Positions 19,976 through 32,569 of a DNA stretch of 64,000 bases are shown in pieces. Position 1 is the stretch's first letter. Every line of letters begins with the position of its first letter. Below the pieces are notes generated by a model, which did not search any database, was not told the origin of the DNA, and was given only the letters and a program-made list of their open reading frames with translations. Both the position numbers and the translations under genes were made by a program. The stretch is from positions 992,001 to 1,056,000 of the forward strand of contig OZ037885.1 of the NCBI GenBank assembly GCA_964035575.1, read 5' to 3'. The DNA is from Rhynchopus sp. YZ270_cl-10 (Eukaryota > Euglenozoa > Diplonemea > Diplonemida > Diplonemidae).

Positions 19976-22900
19976 ATGCCGAAGCACCGAGGGCCTTCGG
20001 ATGATCCTTTCTATGCGGCAGAGCTGCCTGGGCTTGATGGGTTGAACGCAGCGACTGCAAACTGCAAGCACGAGGCTGGGATCTATGAGCACATTGAGCA
20101 GGCGCAGCTCGGCCCCTGCGCGAAGCTGCTGTACATCCTCAACAAGGGCAGCGACGCACAACGGAGCGCCGCTTTCGACCACCTCCACGTCTCTCACCAC
20201 GAGCTCAGCACACACGAACTGTCTTTGGTCATGACCGAACTCCAGGAAACCATGTGGCAGCTGGAAACCTCTGTACAGGTCTCTGCCGCCACTGCGCTGC
20301 TTGCTTCAATCCCTTCCTTTGGACGCGACGTCCTCCTCGCAGTGACGGACCTCTGCGAAAGCATGCTCGAGCTCAAGGAGGAGCGCGCCTCCGCACTATG
20401 GTCCGCAGTGTACCTGGAGGTAGCGCGACACCTTCCGCTGGAGGACGTCGAAAAGAAGATGGTCGACACCATCACCACGAAGGGGCAGCTCTCTGAACAC
20501 CTCTCCAACCGGCTTCTTGCATGCGCCTTGATAGGTGCGCTCTGCGAACGGCTTGAGACAGAGGATCCGACGCACACCCATGCACTGCATACTGTGGTTA
20601 CGACAGTGTTTCTTGAGTTAATCTTATCGTTGTGTCAAGATACGGATCTCGATGTGAGGTCTGCAATAGCCTCCTTCATCAGTCCGGTGTCGCGCTATAT
20701 AGGACCACGTCTTGCTCAGGAGACGCTGATGAAGGAGTTGTTTGAACATCTTTGTGACGAAGAGTCGTATGTGGCTAAATCTGCGTTCTGTGCCGTGCTG
20801 GATTTGCTGGATTTCCTAGAGCCGGCGTACCGTATATCCCATATTTACCCTGTGATCAAGGGGTACGTGAGGAATACACCAGAGTCGATTCGTACCTGTT
20901 TGATCGAGCGGTATGGGCAGTGTGTGTGGGGGCTGCGGCGTGACATAAAGGAGATGGGGGATGAGGATGTGTTGCTGTTTGTGAGGTATTTCGTTGCGCT
21001 CGCAGAGAAGGGGCACGATGAGGAGCGGCGATGGTGTGCGTACAACTTTCCTGCAGTCGCAGACGCGTTTACGCCGCTGTTTGCGACGCATCTGCTGCCG
21101 GTGGCGAGGAGCATTGCTGATGACAGTCTCTGGTATACACGGCAAACGCTTGCCGCAGGCCTGCATGAGCTCTGTCGCATCAACGGTACCTCGGCAGCAG
21201 CGTTTTTTAAGACGATAGTCGCGAACTTCATTGAGGATACGGATCAAAGAGTGGTCGACACGTTGATGCAGAATGTGGGGCTCATATTTGATATGTTTCT
21301 GACAGGGATGGGGCAAGAGGAGAAGGAGAAGTACTTTGGTGCAGTGCAGGCGCCGCTCGTCGCGACGTGGCAAGTGGCGAGCAGGAGTCTAGCACGCACG
21401 GAGGTGCTAGTGTCGCATCTGCACCGATGGCCGAAGTACTTCACCTCGCAGCAGCTGCACACCACGTGGATCCCGCTGCTCTTCAAGCAGATCTCTCATG
21501 GACCGCGTGCGTTGGTTGATTCTTGTGCGGAGACAGCAGTGCGGTTCTGCAGGGAGCTGCACAACTGCAGCTATGAGTCAGAGACCTTCACGAAGTTTGT
21601 GTCGGAATTTGCGAAATCAAAGTATGTCTTTTTAGTGTCAGATGGTTAAATTTATGTTCGAAAAAATAGTTGTCACTTTGTCGGAGAGGCGTTTGAGGCT
21701 GGCCTCTTCGTGTGTCAAGTTTCCTGCTTGCGGATTTGTGTTCTTCTTCTTCACGTCTCAGTTCTCCACCAGCTCGTTTTTTGGGAGCGATCGTCTGCAC
21801 AGCTTGTGGATCTATGCCTCTGTGTTGTGCTTGAGGTACTTCCATACCGCGTCGGTGTGCTTAGCGGCTACCATGCAGGGCAGCACGCTGGTCCCTTCCG
21901 TTGTTGTAGTCGTGTCGATACTTCTGTGTTGTGATGTGGCCCTTCGCCCTCCATTATTGGTACGCACAACACTGCATACCCCTTCGCGTCATCCGTCTCC
22001 TCCCACGCCGCCAGCCGCGCCACATTTCTAGCACTTACACCGTGGCCCTTAGGGGTATATGCCCCCTGAAACTACGTTCTCGTTTGAAGCGTGTTGAATC
22101 AGAATGTTGCGACCTTTTTTCTGTACCATTTCAAGGCGCATGTCACCCCCTCCCTACAGGACATACTGGAACCGTCTAGCCTTCATCCAGATATGCAAAC
22201 ACACTTTAGAGTACTACTCTCGAAAGTTCTTCCGAGAGCGCATGCTTGAGCCCGTCCTGGAGCTTGCGAAGGACAGTGTGAGTGCTGTACGGCGGCGTCT
22301 GTGTGCACTCCTCCCTGCACTCAAGCGTGCGCTGCGTCCACCCGCAGAGGTCGAGCACCTGGCAACACTGATACAGGTATTGTCTTTTGTTTTTTTTCTA
22401 AATTCTTTGTATTGTCTCTCTTCTGTTGAAAGTATATTTCAAATAAAACCCCCTTCTCCCCTTCTCCCTTCAAGGTAGTAGCACGACTCCAAGCGGACAC
22501 CAACCCCGAGGTGCTGGAGGCAATACAGATCGCGAGCCTTGAGATCGACAGCATCGAGAAAGGCATACGCACGGCAGACCACGACAAGGACATCCGCGAC
22601 AGCGAGAAGGAGTCTGAGGAGGGACGCCTGCGCGAGGCAGCTATGGAACTGGTGTGTTGGGGGGACACTCTCTCCTTCCCCTTCTTTTTCCTGAAAGTTT
22701 TAATACTACCACTCCATAGGTTCCCTTCTTGGGTATCCCCTTTTCCGGCTTTGACCTAATTAGTTCAATTACCTCCCTCATCTCACCAGGACAAGCTAGA
22801 ACGACGCCAGAAGATTCGCGAGATGCTCTCCAACGACAAACAGGAGAAGACCGCAGAGGCCAAGAAAGGCCCCGCAAAGCGGCACTCCAGCGAACGTCTT

Positions 22901-23095
22901 CCTCCAGCACCCACAGGGTCTGCCGTCAAGCAGCCGCTTGGTGGTGTCACCGGTAGTGGTCCCGGCAGGGGCCTCTCCTCTAGCAGCCCAAGCTCAAAAT
23001 CAAAACGGTATGCATTACAACAACCAATATGTATACGGGGAGGTGTCATGATTCATGACACCCCTAAGGGTTTGAAGGTGAGAGTGTGGAGGTGA
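19976..23095 (+). CDS. HEAT-repeat protein, PP4 regulatory subunit 4-like
   Basis: A likely alpha-helical scaffold that would guide a PP2A/PP4-type phosphatase. Exon 1 is 19976-21621, exon 2 22160-22376, exon 3 22475-22651 and exon 4 from 22790. All introns are GT-AG (GTATGT, GTATTG and GTGTGT donors) and the joins keep frame. The product has repeated HEAT-like helix pairs (for example DLDVRSAIASFISPVSRYIG and ESYVAKSAFCAVLDLLDFLE). Across the first join, KTYWNRLAFIQICKHTLEYY is followed by LAKDSVSAVRRRLCALLPAL, the pattern seen in PPP4R1/PPP4R4 scaffolds. The C-terminal part is charged and coiled, then Ser/Pro-rich. The last exon either ends at the stop at 23093-23095 or is spliced at a GTATGC near 23008. 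The HEAT assignment is firm, the exact subunit less so. Confidence 0.65.
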
Positions 23096-23440
23096 AGACC
23101 TTTAGTAGAATGGGCCAAAGGAGGGAGGGGGGTCATACAATGTTTCTTTTTAAAATTACCCTGTGGTTCGCAATGATCCCGGTTCATCTGGCTGCAGTGG
23201 AAGCGGGTGTCGAGCTTGTTGGAAACGAAATTGGATGTAGGACTGCATCGGTTCTGTACCAAAAGGTGCACTGTTCGTGAGAGGGCTGTTGTATTTTAAG
23301 TCAACCCTTTTTTATTTTTTTGACACAGAATAAATAGCAATCCCATTGTGGGCAGAGCGTCCTCCGGGTTCAAGCGTGGGGCGTGACGAAGGGTGTAGGG
23401 GAGAGGCGGCTGGGCTAGTGGGCGGGGAGAGGGGGAGGAG

Positions 23441-23560
23441 TGATGGTGGCAGTATTGTGATGGGAGCCCATTGGATACGCAAAATACATCAAAATACACC
23501 GTGTATTGTGATGTATTTTGCGTATTCCAATGGGCTCCCATCACAATACTGCCACCATTA
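23441..23560. mobile_element. 120-bp fold-back MITE with 10-bp flanking repeat
   Basis: The two arms are near-perfect inverted repeats of about 50 bases (TGATGGTGGCAGTATTGTGA on the left, TCACAATACTGCCACCATTA on the right) around a short loop. Directly outside both arms lies GGGGGAGGAG (23431-23440 and 23561-23570), which looks like a 10-bp target duplication. Long duplications of 8-10 bp are typical of Mutator-like and hAT elements; the family is not settled. Confidence 0.75.
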
Positions 23561-24029
23561 GGGGGAGGAGAAGGAGGCCTTTTACCTCTGGTTGGGTAGC
23601 AAGGTAGCAGGGTTGTTCCTTGTTCTCGGGAAAAACAGCAAAATTCTGGATTTATGTTCCCGTTTTTTTCCTTTTTTTTGGGTGGGGTTTTTTGCCCTTT
23701 TTCGGGCTTTCCGAGCTCTACCCTCACTGTAGTGGGGTCATTTCGAGAAAATGGACAAGTTCTTGATTGATACAAATTTTGGTTACGACCACTAGTGAGT
23801 TGCTCACAATGCTAAATGAGTGTCAGAACTGTGATTCTGGGCCCACTTTAACCGCCCTTCGAAATTCAAAAAGGGGTCCCAAACCCGGGCGCGCTACACT
23901 CGCGCGGAACTTTTTGCAGCTTTGGTCTAGTTGCATTTTTGGCTGCAAAATGCAAGGGGACCCCCAAAGACGTTGGGAATATTATTTGGATGGGGCAGTG
24001 ATTTTGTACCTGTATACACGCTCCCTCGC

Positions 24030-24115
24030 GGTAACCGCGTGCATGCCAATGAAGTGCTCTCTGGGGTTCGATAACCCGTGGAACCAGTGCTTCCGCCGAT
24101 GAACGGTGAGGCGTT
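24030..24115 (+). mobile_element. SINE-like repeat, copy 2
   Basis: GAAGTGCTCTCTGGGGTTCG, then ATAACCCG, repeats the B-box hairpin of the copy at 3665, followed by the same CCGCCGATGAACGGTGAGGCG tail in shorter form. The A-box side is degenerate. Confidence 0.55.
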
Positions 24116-24124
24116 GCACTTCTC

Positions 24125-24254
24125 TTTTTGCGGAGCAAAAAATAATATAAATGGCGCCGCAGGCAAAAAATTTTGAGTACGGTGTAAAAATCTAGCTTCC
24201 AACGAACCCTTTTTTGCAGAGCAAAAAATGAAAAATGGCGCCGCAGGCAAAAAA
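24125..24254. repeat. Short direct repeat with GGCGCCGCAGGC core
   Basis: Two units, about 80 bases apart, each read TTTTGC(G/A)GAGCAAAAAAT and then AAATGGCGCCGCAGGCAAAA. The complement of the core (GCCTGCGGCGC) recurs in the elements at 47722, 51505 and 51631. It may be a fragment of the same element family. Confidence 0.45.
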
Positions 24255-25057
24255 AAATTGGGGGTACAGCCCTGACGGTGCAGGATTTTGTTGTCAATTT
24301 TTTTTTTCTTGCCCCCTGAAAACTCTTGCTTTTGAGAGTTTCGACCATTTCACCACACTGGTGGTGTGTCACCTACAGTGAAACCCACTAGAAACCACAA
24401 GAAAGCCCCCCAAGGAAAAAAAGGAAAAAAAAAAAGGAAAAAAAAACTAAAATCCAGAATTTCATGTTCTCGGTCCCACTTAGGAACTTCCCTGCAAGGT
24501 AGCAAGCTTTTTTTTTTTTCCTTGTTACTTTTTTTTGAAGCGTTTGTTACGTAGCAAAGCTCGATATTGTTATGTAAGGAAACTTTCTTGTTGCGTAACC
24601 ATGGTTAGGTCACCGTGGCGTTCAGCGCCGCGACTACGTTCCGGCGTGATATTCGTTGTTGTGTATTTTAGTTTCTTTTTCTTTTTTTTGTGTATTTTAC
24701 ACTTTTCTCCCCTTTACCCACCTCGACAACAATTGTGATCAAGGTGACCAAATCAACTGTGAGGACTTAGACTCTAACAAAACACCCTATTTCTTTCGGG
24801 TATTTTTTCCCCCTATCAGGTTCTGTTATGGTCACCCCCTCCCCACATTATAGCACTGTGTTTCCACATAGCGAGTGGGGGGGAAGGTTTTGTGGGGGGG
24901 GCGGGGGGATTTCCTTTTATATACCGGACGGCAAAATTTAAAAGAATTTTAGCATTTTTTTTTCACGCTTCCCCTTCCCCTTCCCCTTCCCCTTCATCAT
25001 CACTCTTTTCTTCATTCTTTATCATCCTCCCTACAGAACACATTCCCCCATTTCATT

Positions 25058-26308
25058 ATGTCACTCTCAAGATTTCCTGCTGAGATAGAAAGGGAACGGT
25101 CGGAGCTGAGTCTCGCGACAACTCTTCTGCGTGACAGACGCGCTGCGGAAAGCGGCCTTCTCGGCAACATCGCGGAGCAGCTCCAGCAGCTTTCCGCGCA
25201 GGTGTTGAGTCTTCGCGATGGGGTGTCCCCTCCGCCTCCTCACTCACTCCCTCACCACCCTTCCTCCACCGCACTGTCCCCTATATCTCCGGTCTACATC
25301 CAAGCAACTCCGCCTCCTCTGCCTCAGGTGTGGAACCCTCCGACAGCGGTGCCTGCATTGTCACCTCCTCCTCCTGCCCCGCTATTGCAGTCGGTAGCGT
25401 CGAATAGCGTTTCAAATGTTGTAGTTGAGGATTTCTCCGACGCTCGCGCTGCTGGATACGCAGCAGCCGCCTCTGCGATAGCACAGCAATCCTGCCACGC
25501 CAGCACCTCGCTCCCACTCCCACGCTACCCTCCCCCTCCCTCCGCACTCATCCACACCCCGCAGCCCCTTCCGCTCTACCCCAGCAAGGCCTCCGAATAC
25601 ACTCCACCCCCTCATCCGGTTCTTGGACTATCCAATGATGAGGTGCGCGCTATGGCTGAATCTTATAGTGTTTCGGCTGGGGGAGCTGGAGGTGGAGGTG
25701 GAGGTGGAGGAGGAGGAGGATCAACCCGAAGCGAATCGCATTCACCCGACGTAACCCGAGCGTTGCATAAGCTTGCAAAGGTGTTAGGATGTGAGGAGGA
25801 AGTTGTGGAAAAGAAGGGAGATGAAAACTGTGTAGAAGAGTTGGCACGGCTGCTGTACAGGGAGGCGAGCCAGCAGCCGGAGCGGCATGGTGCAGGTGGG
25901 GAAGGGGGTCATGCGGGGGGTGGTGGTGGTGAGGTGACGTCCTCGAACCCCACCTTGGCAGCTATGGCTGAGGCCGCGAGCAAGCTTGCAGCGTTTCAAA
26001 GGCAGACATCTGCGTCGGTGGAGCACCCACGTTATGAATCACCCCCTCCAGTGCCGGTAGGTTGCTTCAAAAGCGCGGAAAGTTTGAGTTAAAAAAAGGG
26101 GGTTAGATATAGGGGCGATGGAGACATTGTTTCAACTTTTTGTTTAGGTCAGAGAGGTAGAGAGACAAAATACATCAAAAAACTATGTTGAAAAAGAAAA
26201 TTTTTTGCCTTTTTTGACGTTTAGGAAAGGTAACTTCCTATTAAGCCCACCGACTCCATTTTCTTGGAGCTTCCAGGACCGTACATTGCTCCGTTCCCTA
26301 AAGGAATG
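25058..26308 (+). CDS. Pro/Gly-rich protein with N-terminal coiled coil, unrecognised
   Basis: Starts MSLSRFPAEIERERSELSLA after CCTCCCTACAG. The first 55 residues form a heptad-like helix (LLGNIAEQLQQLSAQVLSL). A long Pro/Ser/His-rich segment follows, then an 11-Gly run, then a helical Ala/Glu-rich part (HKLAKVLGCEEEVVEKKG). Unspliced, the frame ends at 26092. A GTAGGT donor at 26057 could join to an exon at 26246-26308 (after ATTAAG), which reads PTDSIFLELPGPYIAPFPKG in frame and ends at a GTAAAA donor. More exons may follow and were not resolved. No enzyme motif is seen. An RNA-binding or condensate-type role would be a guess. Confidence 0.55.
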
Positions 26309-27161
26309 GTAAAAAGGTTTTCAGAAAAAAGAAAAAGAAGACAAGATAAACACCAAAACCAAGCAGTCTGTAACTGAAACATAACTTTGTTTCCCAATGC
26401 CCCCCTCCCCCCGCCCGCATCACTACCGGGTGTCCGGTGAGGTGTTGTGCGCTTTCAACTTATTTGTTTGTCTCTCCCCCGCTCCTGGTGGGGATGTGTT
26501 CGTTAGGTCTTTCCCATGTGTTCCTTTAGGATGTGTTGTGCATGCAAGGTGGCTTCGTCTGCTATAAGCTTGTGCATCTTATAACTATACGTCTCCCTTT
26601 CATAGCAACTGCCTGCTGTCTACAGTGCCAGTAGCGTTGGCTTCAAATTTTTTTTATGTTAGGTGGCCAAGAAGCGAGAGAGGCTTAGGTTCATCTGATA
26701 AACGTTTCTTTTGTTTTTTTTTGCAGTGCCATTTTTGCGTCAGTCGCTATTTTTGCCGGTGGCGTTGTGCACTTTTTTTTTCAACTCTTTTGTTTGTACC
26801 TTCTCTCCCCACCACTCCCCTTTTTACCCTTTTTTTTGTCCCATTCTTTATTGCTGTTATTTTTTTTTTTTTGCGAAATTTTGTCGCAAAAAAGGTCACC
26901 CATTCTCCAGGAAACAGTGGTGTAAAATGGTTCCCACCAATGGTTCAATACCAGGGGGGGTGAACGAACAAATTTGTGAAACCATTAGTGAAATGTGTCA
27001 AAAAAAAAAAAAGTCTCATAAACGGTTTCTGGAGAATGGGTGATAGGCTATTGTATAATGTACCTGAAGATGTAGATAACAAAAAAATTCACCCCCCTTT
27101 TTTTTAAATCCTCTACTCCAACACATCTTTTCCCATCCAACCATAGGGGTTTTATTAGAAA
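26309..27161. other. Spacer, possibly with further exons of the preceding gene
   Basis: It contains a fragment of the SINE tail (CCGGTGAGGTGTTGTGCGCT, 26437) and another at 26757, a GAGAGGCTTAGGTTCATCTGA motif at 26674, and a 12-base inverted pair (CCCATTCTCCAGGAAAC at 26899 against GTTTCTGGAGAATGGG at 27025). A short open block at 26610-26650 after TTTCATAG could be an exon. Nothing else is supported. Confidence 0.4.
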
Positions 27162-30100
27162 ATGCCCTTGACGGCAGGGCAAGAGGACGTCGAGCGATGG
27201 GTGGGCGATACTATTGGCCACTTGGCGTGCACCTCTGCGCACAAAGACAAAAGCTTCCTGCAGCGCTATGTGGCGAAGTGCGTGACACAGAGTGACGCTG
27301 TTCAGAGCACCGACGACACAATCACCATTGACTCCGCCGCACTCACCACAGAGCTGACTGAGCTCCTCACGGAACACCTTCACAAGGAGACATCAGAGGC
27401 TGTCGCACTTCTGGTTGAAAAGCTAACCTACGACCACATTCGTGGAAGCCACAAAGACACCGAGGACCGGAAACCCGAGAAGGAAGAGGAGAAGGGTGAC
27501 AGAGAAGAGACAGCAGACCGGAAGCGTGATGACAGCCGCCGCAGACGTCGTCGCTCGCCTTCTGCTGAAAGGGAGAGAGGGGCGAAGGGGGAGAGGGACA
27601 GCCGCCGCCGCCGCCGCCGTTCCCCCTCAGAAAAAGAGAGGGAGAAGGACAGAAAAGGGAGGGATGGGGAGGACCACCGCCGCCGTCGCCGTTCCCCTTC
27701 TGGGGATGGGGAGAAGGAGAGAGGCGAGCGGGACAGCCGTCGTCGCCGCCGTCGTTCGCCCTCTGGGGAAAAGGGGGAGAGGGACACCCGCCGCCGCTCC
27801 CCTTCTGCAGAAAAGGGGAGAAAAGAGGATGGCCGTCGTCGCCGTCGCTCTCCTTCTGGGGAGAAGGAGAAGGACCGCCGCCGCCGTTCACCCTCTGGAG
27901 AAAAGGAGGACAAAAGAGTGCGCGACAGCCGCCGCCGCTCCCCTTCTGCCGAGAAGGAGAAGGAGAAGGACAGAAAAGGGAGGGATGGAGGGGATGACCA
28001 CCGCCGCCGCCGCTCCCCTTCTGGGGAGAAGGACCGCCGTCGCAGTTCACCCTCTGGGGAAAAGGAGAAGGAGGGTCGCCGTCGCCGCCGTTCACCCTCT
28101 GTAGAGAAGGACAACAAGGAGAGGGACAGCAAGGACAGCCGCCACCGCCGTGCACGCACACCTTCTGCAGAAAGGGATTCACGCGACAGACGGCATAGGC
28201 ATCGTAGGCAACGTTCTGCGTCGAAGGAGAGGAAGGGGAAGGACCGCTCCGCTTCCGCTGACAACAACGACGACAACAAGGAGAGAAAGTCCGACCGCCA
28301 CCGCCGCCACTCTCCAGACAAAGACAGGAAAACAGACCACCGCACCCCTTCCGCTGACAACACCAAGCACCCTTCCACAGAGAGAGCTGCAGAACGGAAG
28401 GAGCCTACACCACGCTCTGTGTCCCCTGAGGTGAAAGAGGTGAAGGAGGTCAAGGAGGTGAAGGAAGCGAAGATGGAGGGACCAGCATTGCCGCCGAAGG
28501 ATAAGAAGGAAAAGGAAGAAGAGTCAACGGAACAAGAGGGCAAAGAAAAGGAGAGGCGGCGCCGCAGACGTGGCAGCGAGACACTGAGGAAACGCAGGCA
28601 CGACGACGAAGGTGGCGACAAGGAGGACAGACCAACCTCACGCCGTCGCCACCGCTCCCCCTCTGCTGAGAAGGAGAAGGACCGAAGGGCGCGTCGTCGC
28701 TCCCCATCTGGCGACAGAAAAACGAATGACCGTCGTCGCCGCTCACCTTCGGCAGAAAAGAAGGAAAAGGGAGAGGAACCCCGCAGCCGCCGCCGCAGCA
28801 CCTCCGACCGGCGTCCATACGACTCCCGAGACCGTCGCAACGAATCCCCAAAGAAATCCCCTGAAAGAAAGGCACGGTCTCCTACTCCACCACCGGCACT
28901 GCTTTCGTCAGCCCTGCGGAAGGTAAGGCATCAGGAACGTCTTGCGTTAGCAGAAAAGGCTTTAGAAGGATACAACAAAATCCGCGCCACGGCACCAGAA
29001 AGGGACACCCTAAAGAAGCTCGATGAACAGACCGTTCAACGCCTTTGGGGAAAGGTTGATGAACAGCGTGAAGCATGGAAGAAGCACGGTGCCTCCAAAC
29101 TCAACACATTTATGAGGAAGTTCCGTGACGGGGAGATCGAAGAGGATCTCTGTGTCGAGGCACGCTACTACCTCAAATTCAACAAACCCATGATGAAGCG
29201 GCCTGAGATCAAACCTGGCGCAGATCCTGACCTGGAGCCCTACCTGGGAAGATGGTATTACGGACGAACCGGAGCATTTACAATCAAAAAGGTGAAGTCA
29301 ATGGAAGCGACAAACGCAGACGAAGATGACATCTGCGAGGCAACTGCCTGGGTTTTGCATTTCAGCGACAGAAAACAAAACCGGACTTTAGAAGGGCGGT
29401 TGACCCCTGCAGGAGATGGACCCCCGGAGGGATCAGCTCCGGAGCCACCAATGGAATTCCGTGACCCGGATTGGTCTGGGATCATGCCGAATGGGACTGT
29501 GTTGTATATGAAGCGCGGTAAGGCGCGTGATTCGAGAGGTGATTTGGTGGATGTGTTGCACTTTGTGCGAAAGCGGTTGAAATCAGAGGGCAAGAAGGAG
29601 GTCCTCACAGCATTCCCAGCGAGGCACCCACGCGCAGTGGACGTGGAGGATTCGGAGGATGAGGACAACGCTGTGTTGGATGTGATGGGGCTTGCGGGTA
29701 GTGGCAGTGTTGATGCGCCCCCACCGCCACCCCTCCCGACAGGTGCCATGCCGGCACTGCCATTTGGGGCACCTCCGCCGCCACCTCTGCCTCAGGCATT
29801 GCCTTCTCATTACCCGCCACTGCCGCCTAGGCCTCCGCCGGTGCATCCGGTATGTACTATTTTGAAGAGAAATTATGGTGAAGAGGGGTGGGGCTAATGT
29901 GGTTTATTTTGTGTGTGTGTTTTTTTTTGTTTAAGGTCACGTAGTCACGTAGTCGTAGGTTATTAGCAACGTTTTCTGTTCAAGGTGATGGATGCAAAAA
30001 AAAAGCCCCCGCCATCCCCCTCCACCCCACAGTCAAGAGGAGGACCCCCTGCACCGCTTCCCGCTTCCATTGCACCTACACCGCTTCCGGCCTCTATCGC

Positions 30101-31737
30101 GCCTGCACCGCTTCCCGCTTCTATTGCGCCTATACCAGGACCACTTGGCTCTTTGCCTGTACCTCCTGCTTCATTGGCACCTCCTCCACAGGCACTGCCA
30201 CTGGAGGTGGCGCCTGCACCAGAAGGGGTACCCGCACAGCAGCCTGTGCAGCCCCTCGCCCCTGGTGCACACCCACCCCTGCCGTCAGGTGCGCATCCGA
30301 TGGAGCTGCGTGCGGCTGCAGTCCCTGCGCCTGCACCAGTGCCGGTGCAGAAGGTATGTTGTGTTGTGTTGGATTAATGCCTAGTGAGGGTAATTCTTGC
30401 GCAGGATATGGCCCTTTGTGTTGTGTTGTGTTGTGTATTAATAATCAAATATACATCGTCCCTCAACCCCTAGCCTCTCGCCCCACCCCACCACACCACC
30501 CCCCGCACAGACTGAGGGAAGCTCGCGCCTCTCCTTCGGGAAGCTGTCCTTCTCGCTGAACGCACCGAAGGTTGCTGCCACACCCTCCGTCTCGTTCTTC
30601 GCAAAGAAGCTGGTATGTGTTTTTTAAGACCCCAACCCCATCGTACGCTCTTGTTGAGATTGCTGACTTTTTTTCTCGGTCATGTAAGGTACACCCTCAC
30701 GAGAGGGCTTTGTATTTCAAGTCAACTTTTTTGGTGACTAATCATCGAAGTGTTCTCTTTCTTTCTCTTTACCACGTCTCCTATGCCACCACACCCCACC
30801 ACAGTCGACGCCCACCCCGCAGGCCCAGCCCGACAGCAACGTCTTCAACAACGACAGCGACTCTGACGACGACAACACCACCCTGCGCCCTAACCGTGCA
30901 GAACTGATCTCCGCACCCGGTGGCGGGCTCTTCAGCATTGTCCCCCCACCCGCAAAGACAGACACTAGCGAGCCTGCCGATATGACACCAACCCCCGCAC
31001 CAGCACCAACACCTGCACCGCCGACACTAACAACCCCTGCCCCAACTGCACCAGCAACCCACCCACCTCTCCCCAAGGAGGCTCCCCCAGCGTCGCATGG
31101 ACGCTCAGCACAGGAGGAGTTGGAGCTGCAGATCTTGAAGGAGAAGCTGCGCATCGAGAAGGAGAAGAGTGGGGTGATTGCGCTGGAGCAGGAGAGGGCG
31201 GCAGCGGCACAGCAGGACGGCGACAAGAAGGGCGAGGCAGCACCGCCGCAGGAGAGACGTGGACGGCGGCGGTCGACGTCGCTGTCGCGTTCGTTTACGC
31301 CATCTTCGCGGGCCAGCTCTGTTGCGGGTGGTGAACCCCGCAGGAAACGCAAGCGTGCCAGCAGCACCTCCTCTGAGGCTAGCCGCCGCAGTCGCTCCCG
31401 CCGCCACGCCAAGCGCCGCCGCCGCTCCTCCTCGTCCTCCTCCCGTGGACGCCGTGGACGCGACAGGCGTGACAGAGACAGAGACAGAGATAGGGACAGA
31501 GACGACAGAGGACGCGACCGTGGTGGGCGTAGAGGGGGTGGTGGGTATGGGCGTGACCGTGACCGTGACCGTGGATACGACAGACGAGAGCGGAGGAGAA
31601 GTCCGCCGAGAAGGTGTGTGAACATAAGAGGGAGGGGGTTGAAGAGGGGGGGAGATGAATTAGTGGGGAAAAATAAGTCAGCAAGAAAGCAAACAAACAA
31701 ACAAACAAACAAACAAACCTCCCCATGCAGGCGGTAG
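27162..31737 (+). CDS. Large RS-rich splicing-type protein, five exons
   Basis: The exons are 27162-29849, 29985-30353, 30511-30612, 30805-31613 and 31731-31737, all GT-AG and frame-preserving, giving about 1,325 residues. The first 95 residues form a compact helical domain (possibly PWI-like, not certain). Residues 115-560 are dense in RRRRRSPS(A/G)EKE repeats, the hallmark of SR-related splicing proteins. A conserved-looking helical block follows (residues about 580-760, with YYLKFNKPMMKRPEI and YLGRWYYGRTGAF). The rest is Pro-rich, then an RS/RD tail (RDRDRDRDRDD). The final intron (31614-31730) is 117 bases, a multiple of three, and open in frame, so a retained form adds 39 residues and ends at the same stop. 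Such proteins work in the nucleus on pre-mRNA splicing or export. The exact orthologue is not identified. Confidence 0.8.
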
Positions 31738-32569
31738 ATCATACACCACTGACGGACGACACTGACCAACCGCGTCCGCACCCCTTTCCTTTCGAAAGGG
31801 TCGTGTAATGCACACCGAACGAAAACTAAAAGTATGTCATAATGTGTGCACGTGAGTCACATTCATCTTTTTACGTTTTCTCTTTTCTTTTTAACCCATT
31901 TTTCCGCTCCCCCTTTTTCCCCAGTTCAGCGGGGCATGGCCCTCGTTGACGTTAAGTGTGTTTTTTTCCTTCATTTGAATTGATAATGTGTGTTTTTGAA
32001 ATCAAAATCGGGCCTTCTCAAAACGCTTATTGGGCTGAGAGGGATTGCATTTGACCCGAACCGAATAACTAACGCTAGCAATAGCAGTGGTTCTTTTGGA
32101 TGAAACAGGTCAACCGATTTCATTTCATTTCATTTGTTCTCCTGAATTGAAAATAATATGCAGGTTAATTTTAAAATGTTATGCCGTCACAGCATATATT
32201 TCAAGCCTTCTTTTTTTTCCAACCGATTTCAAAAACGATGTTTTTTTTATATGTTTTCCTTGTGCACAGAGTGAGGCAGTCAGGAATAGGTCTTGGCATG
32301 CTGGCGAGAAGAAAAAAAAGGACACAGCAAAAAAAAAGAACGAAAAGCTCCCTCAAAACTCAACGTCTTGCGCTTCATGCAAGCTAATTCATTTTTTTGT
32401 TCTCCCTTGGTACATTGTCACAGATTTTTTTGGACTTTGTATTTTTTTAAGTCACATTTCCTCTTTATCAGGTGGCTTCCATTTATGGGATGGGAAGGGG
32501 GAAAGTGGAATTACTGGGGCGAGTTTTGAAATCTGGCACTTTGAAACATTCAGAATGTGTGTTTTTTTA

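Larger units (their letters stand above)
23096..25057. other. Intergenic region rich in repeats
   Basis: No gene is seen. It holds a GTGAGAGGGCTGTTGTATTTTA copy of the dispersed motif near 23277, the fold-back at 23441, a SINE-like copy at 24030, and two direct copies of TTTTTGC-GAGCAAAAAAT followed by AAATGGCGCCGCAGGCAAAA (24125-24172 and 24208-24254). The last 90 bases are CT-rich and end in CCTCCCTACAG, 22 bases before the next start. Confidence 0.5.

Noticed and set aside
27428-28840. Long minus-strand open frame of 470 codons
   Set aside because: It is the mirror of the RS-repeat codons of the splicing-type gene, rich in Ser/Arg/Phe only because of the repeated sense codons.
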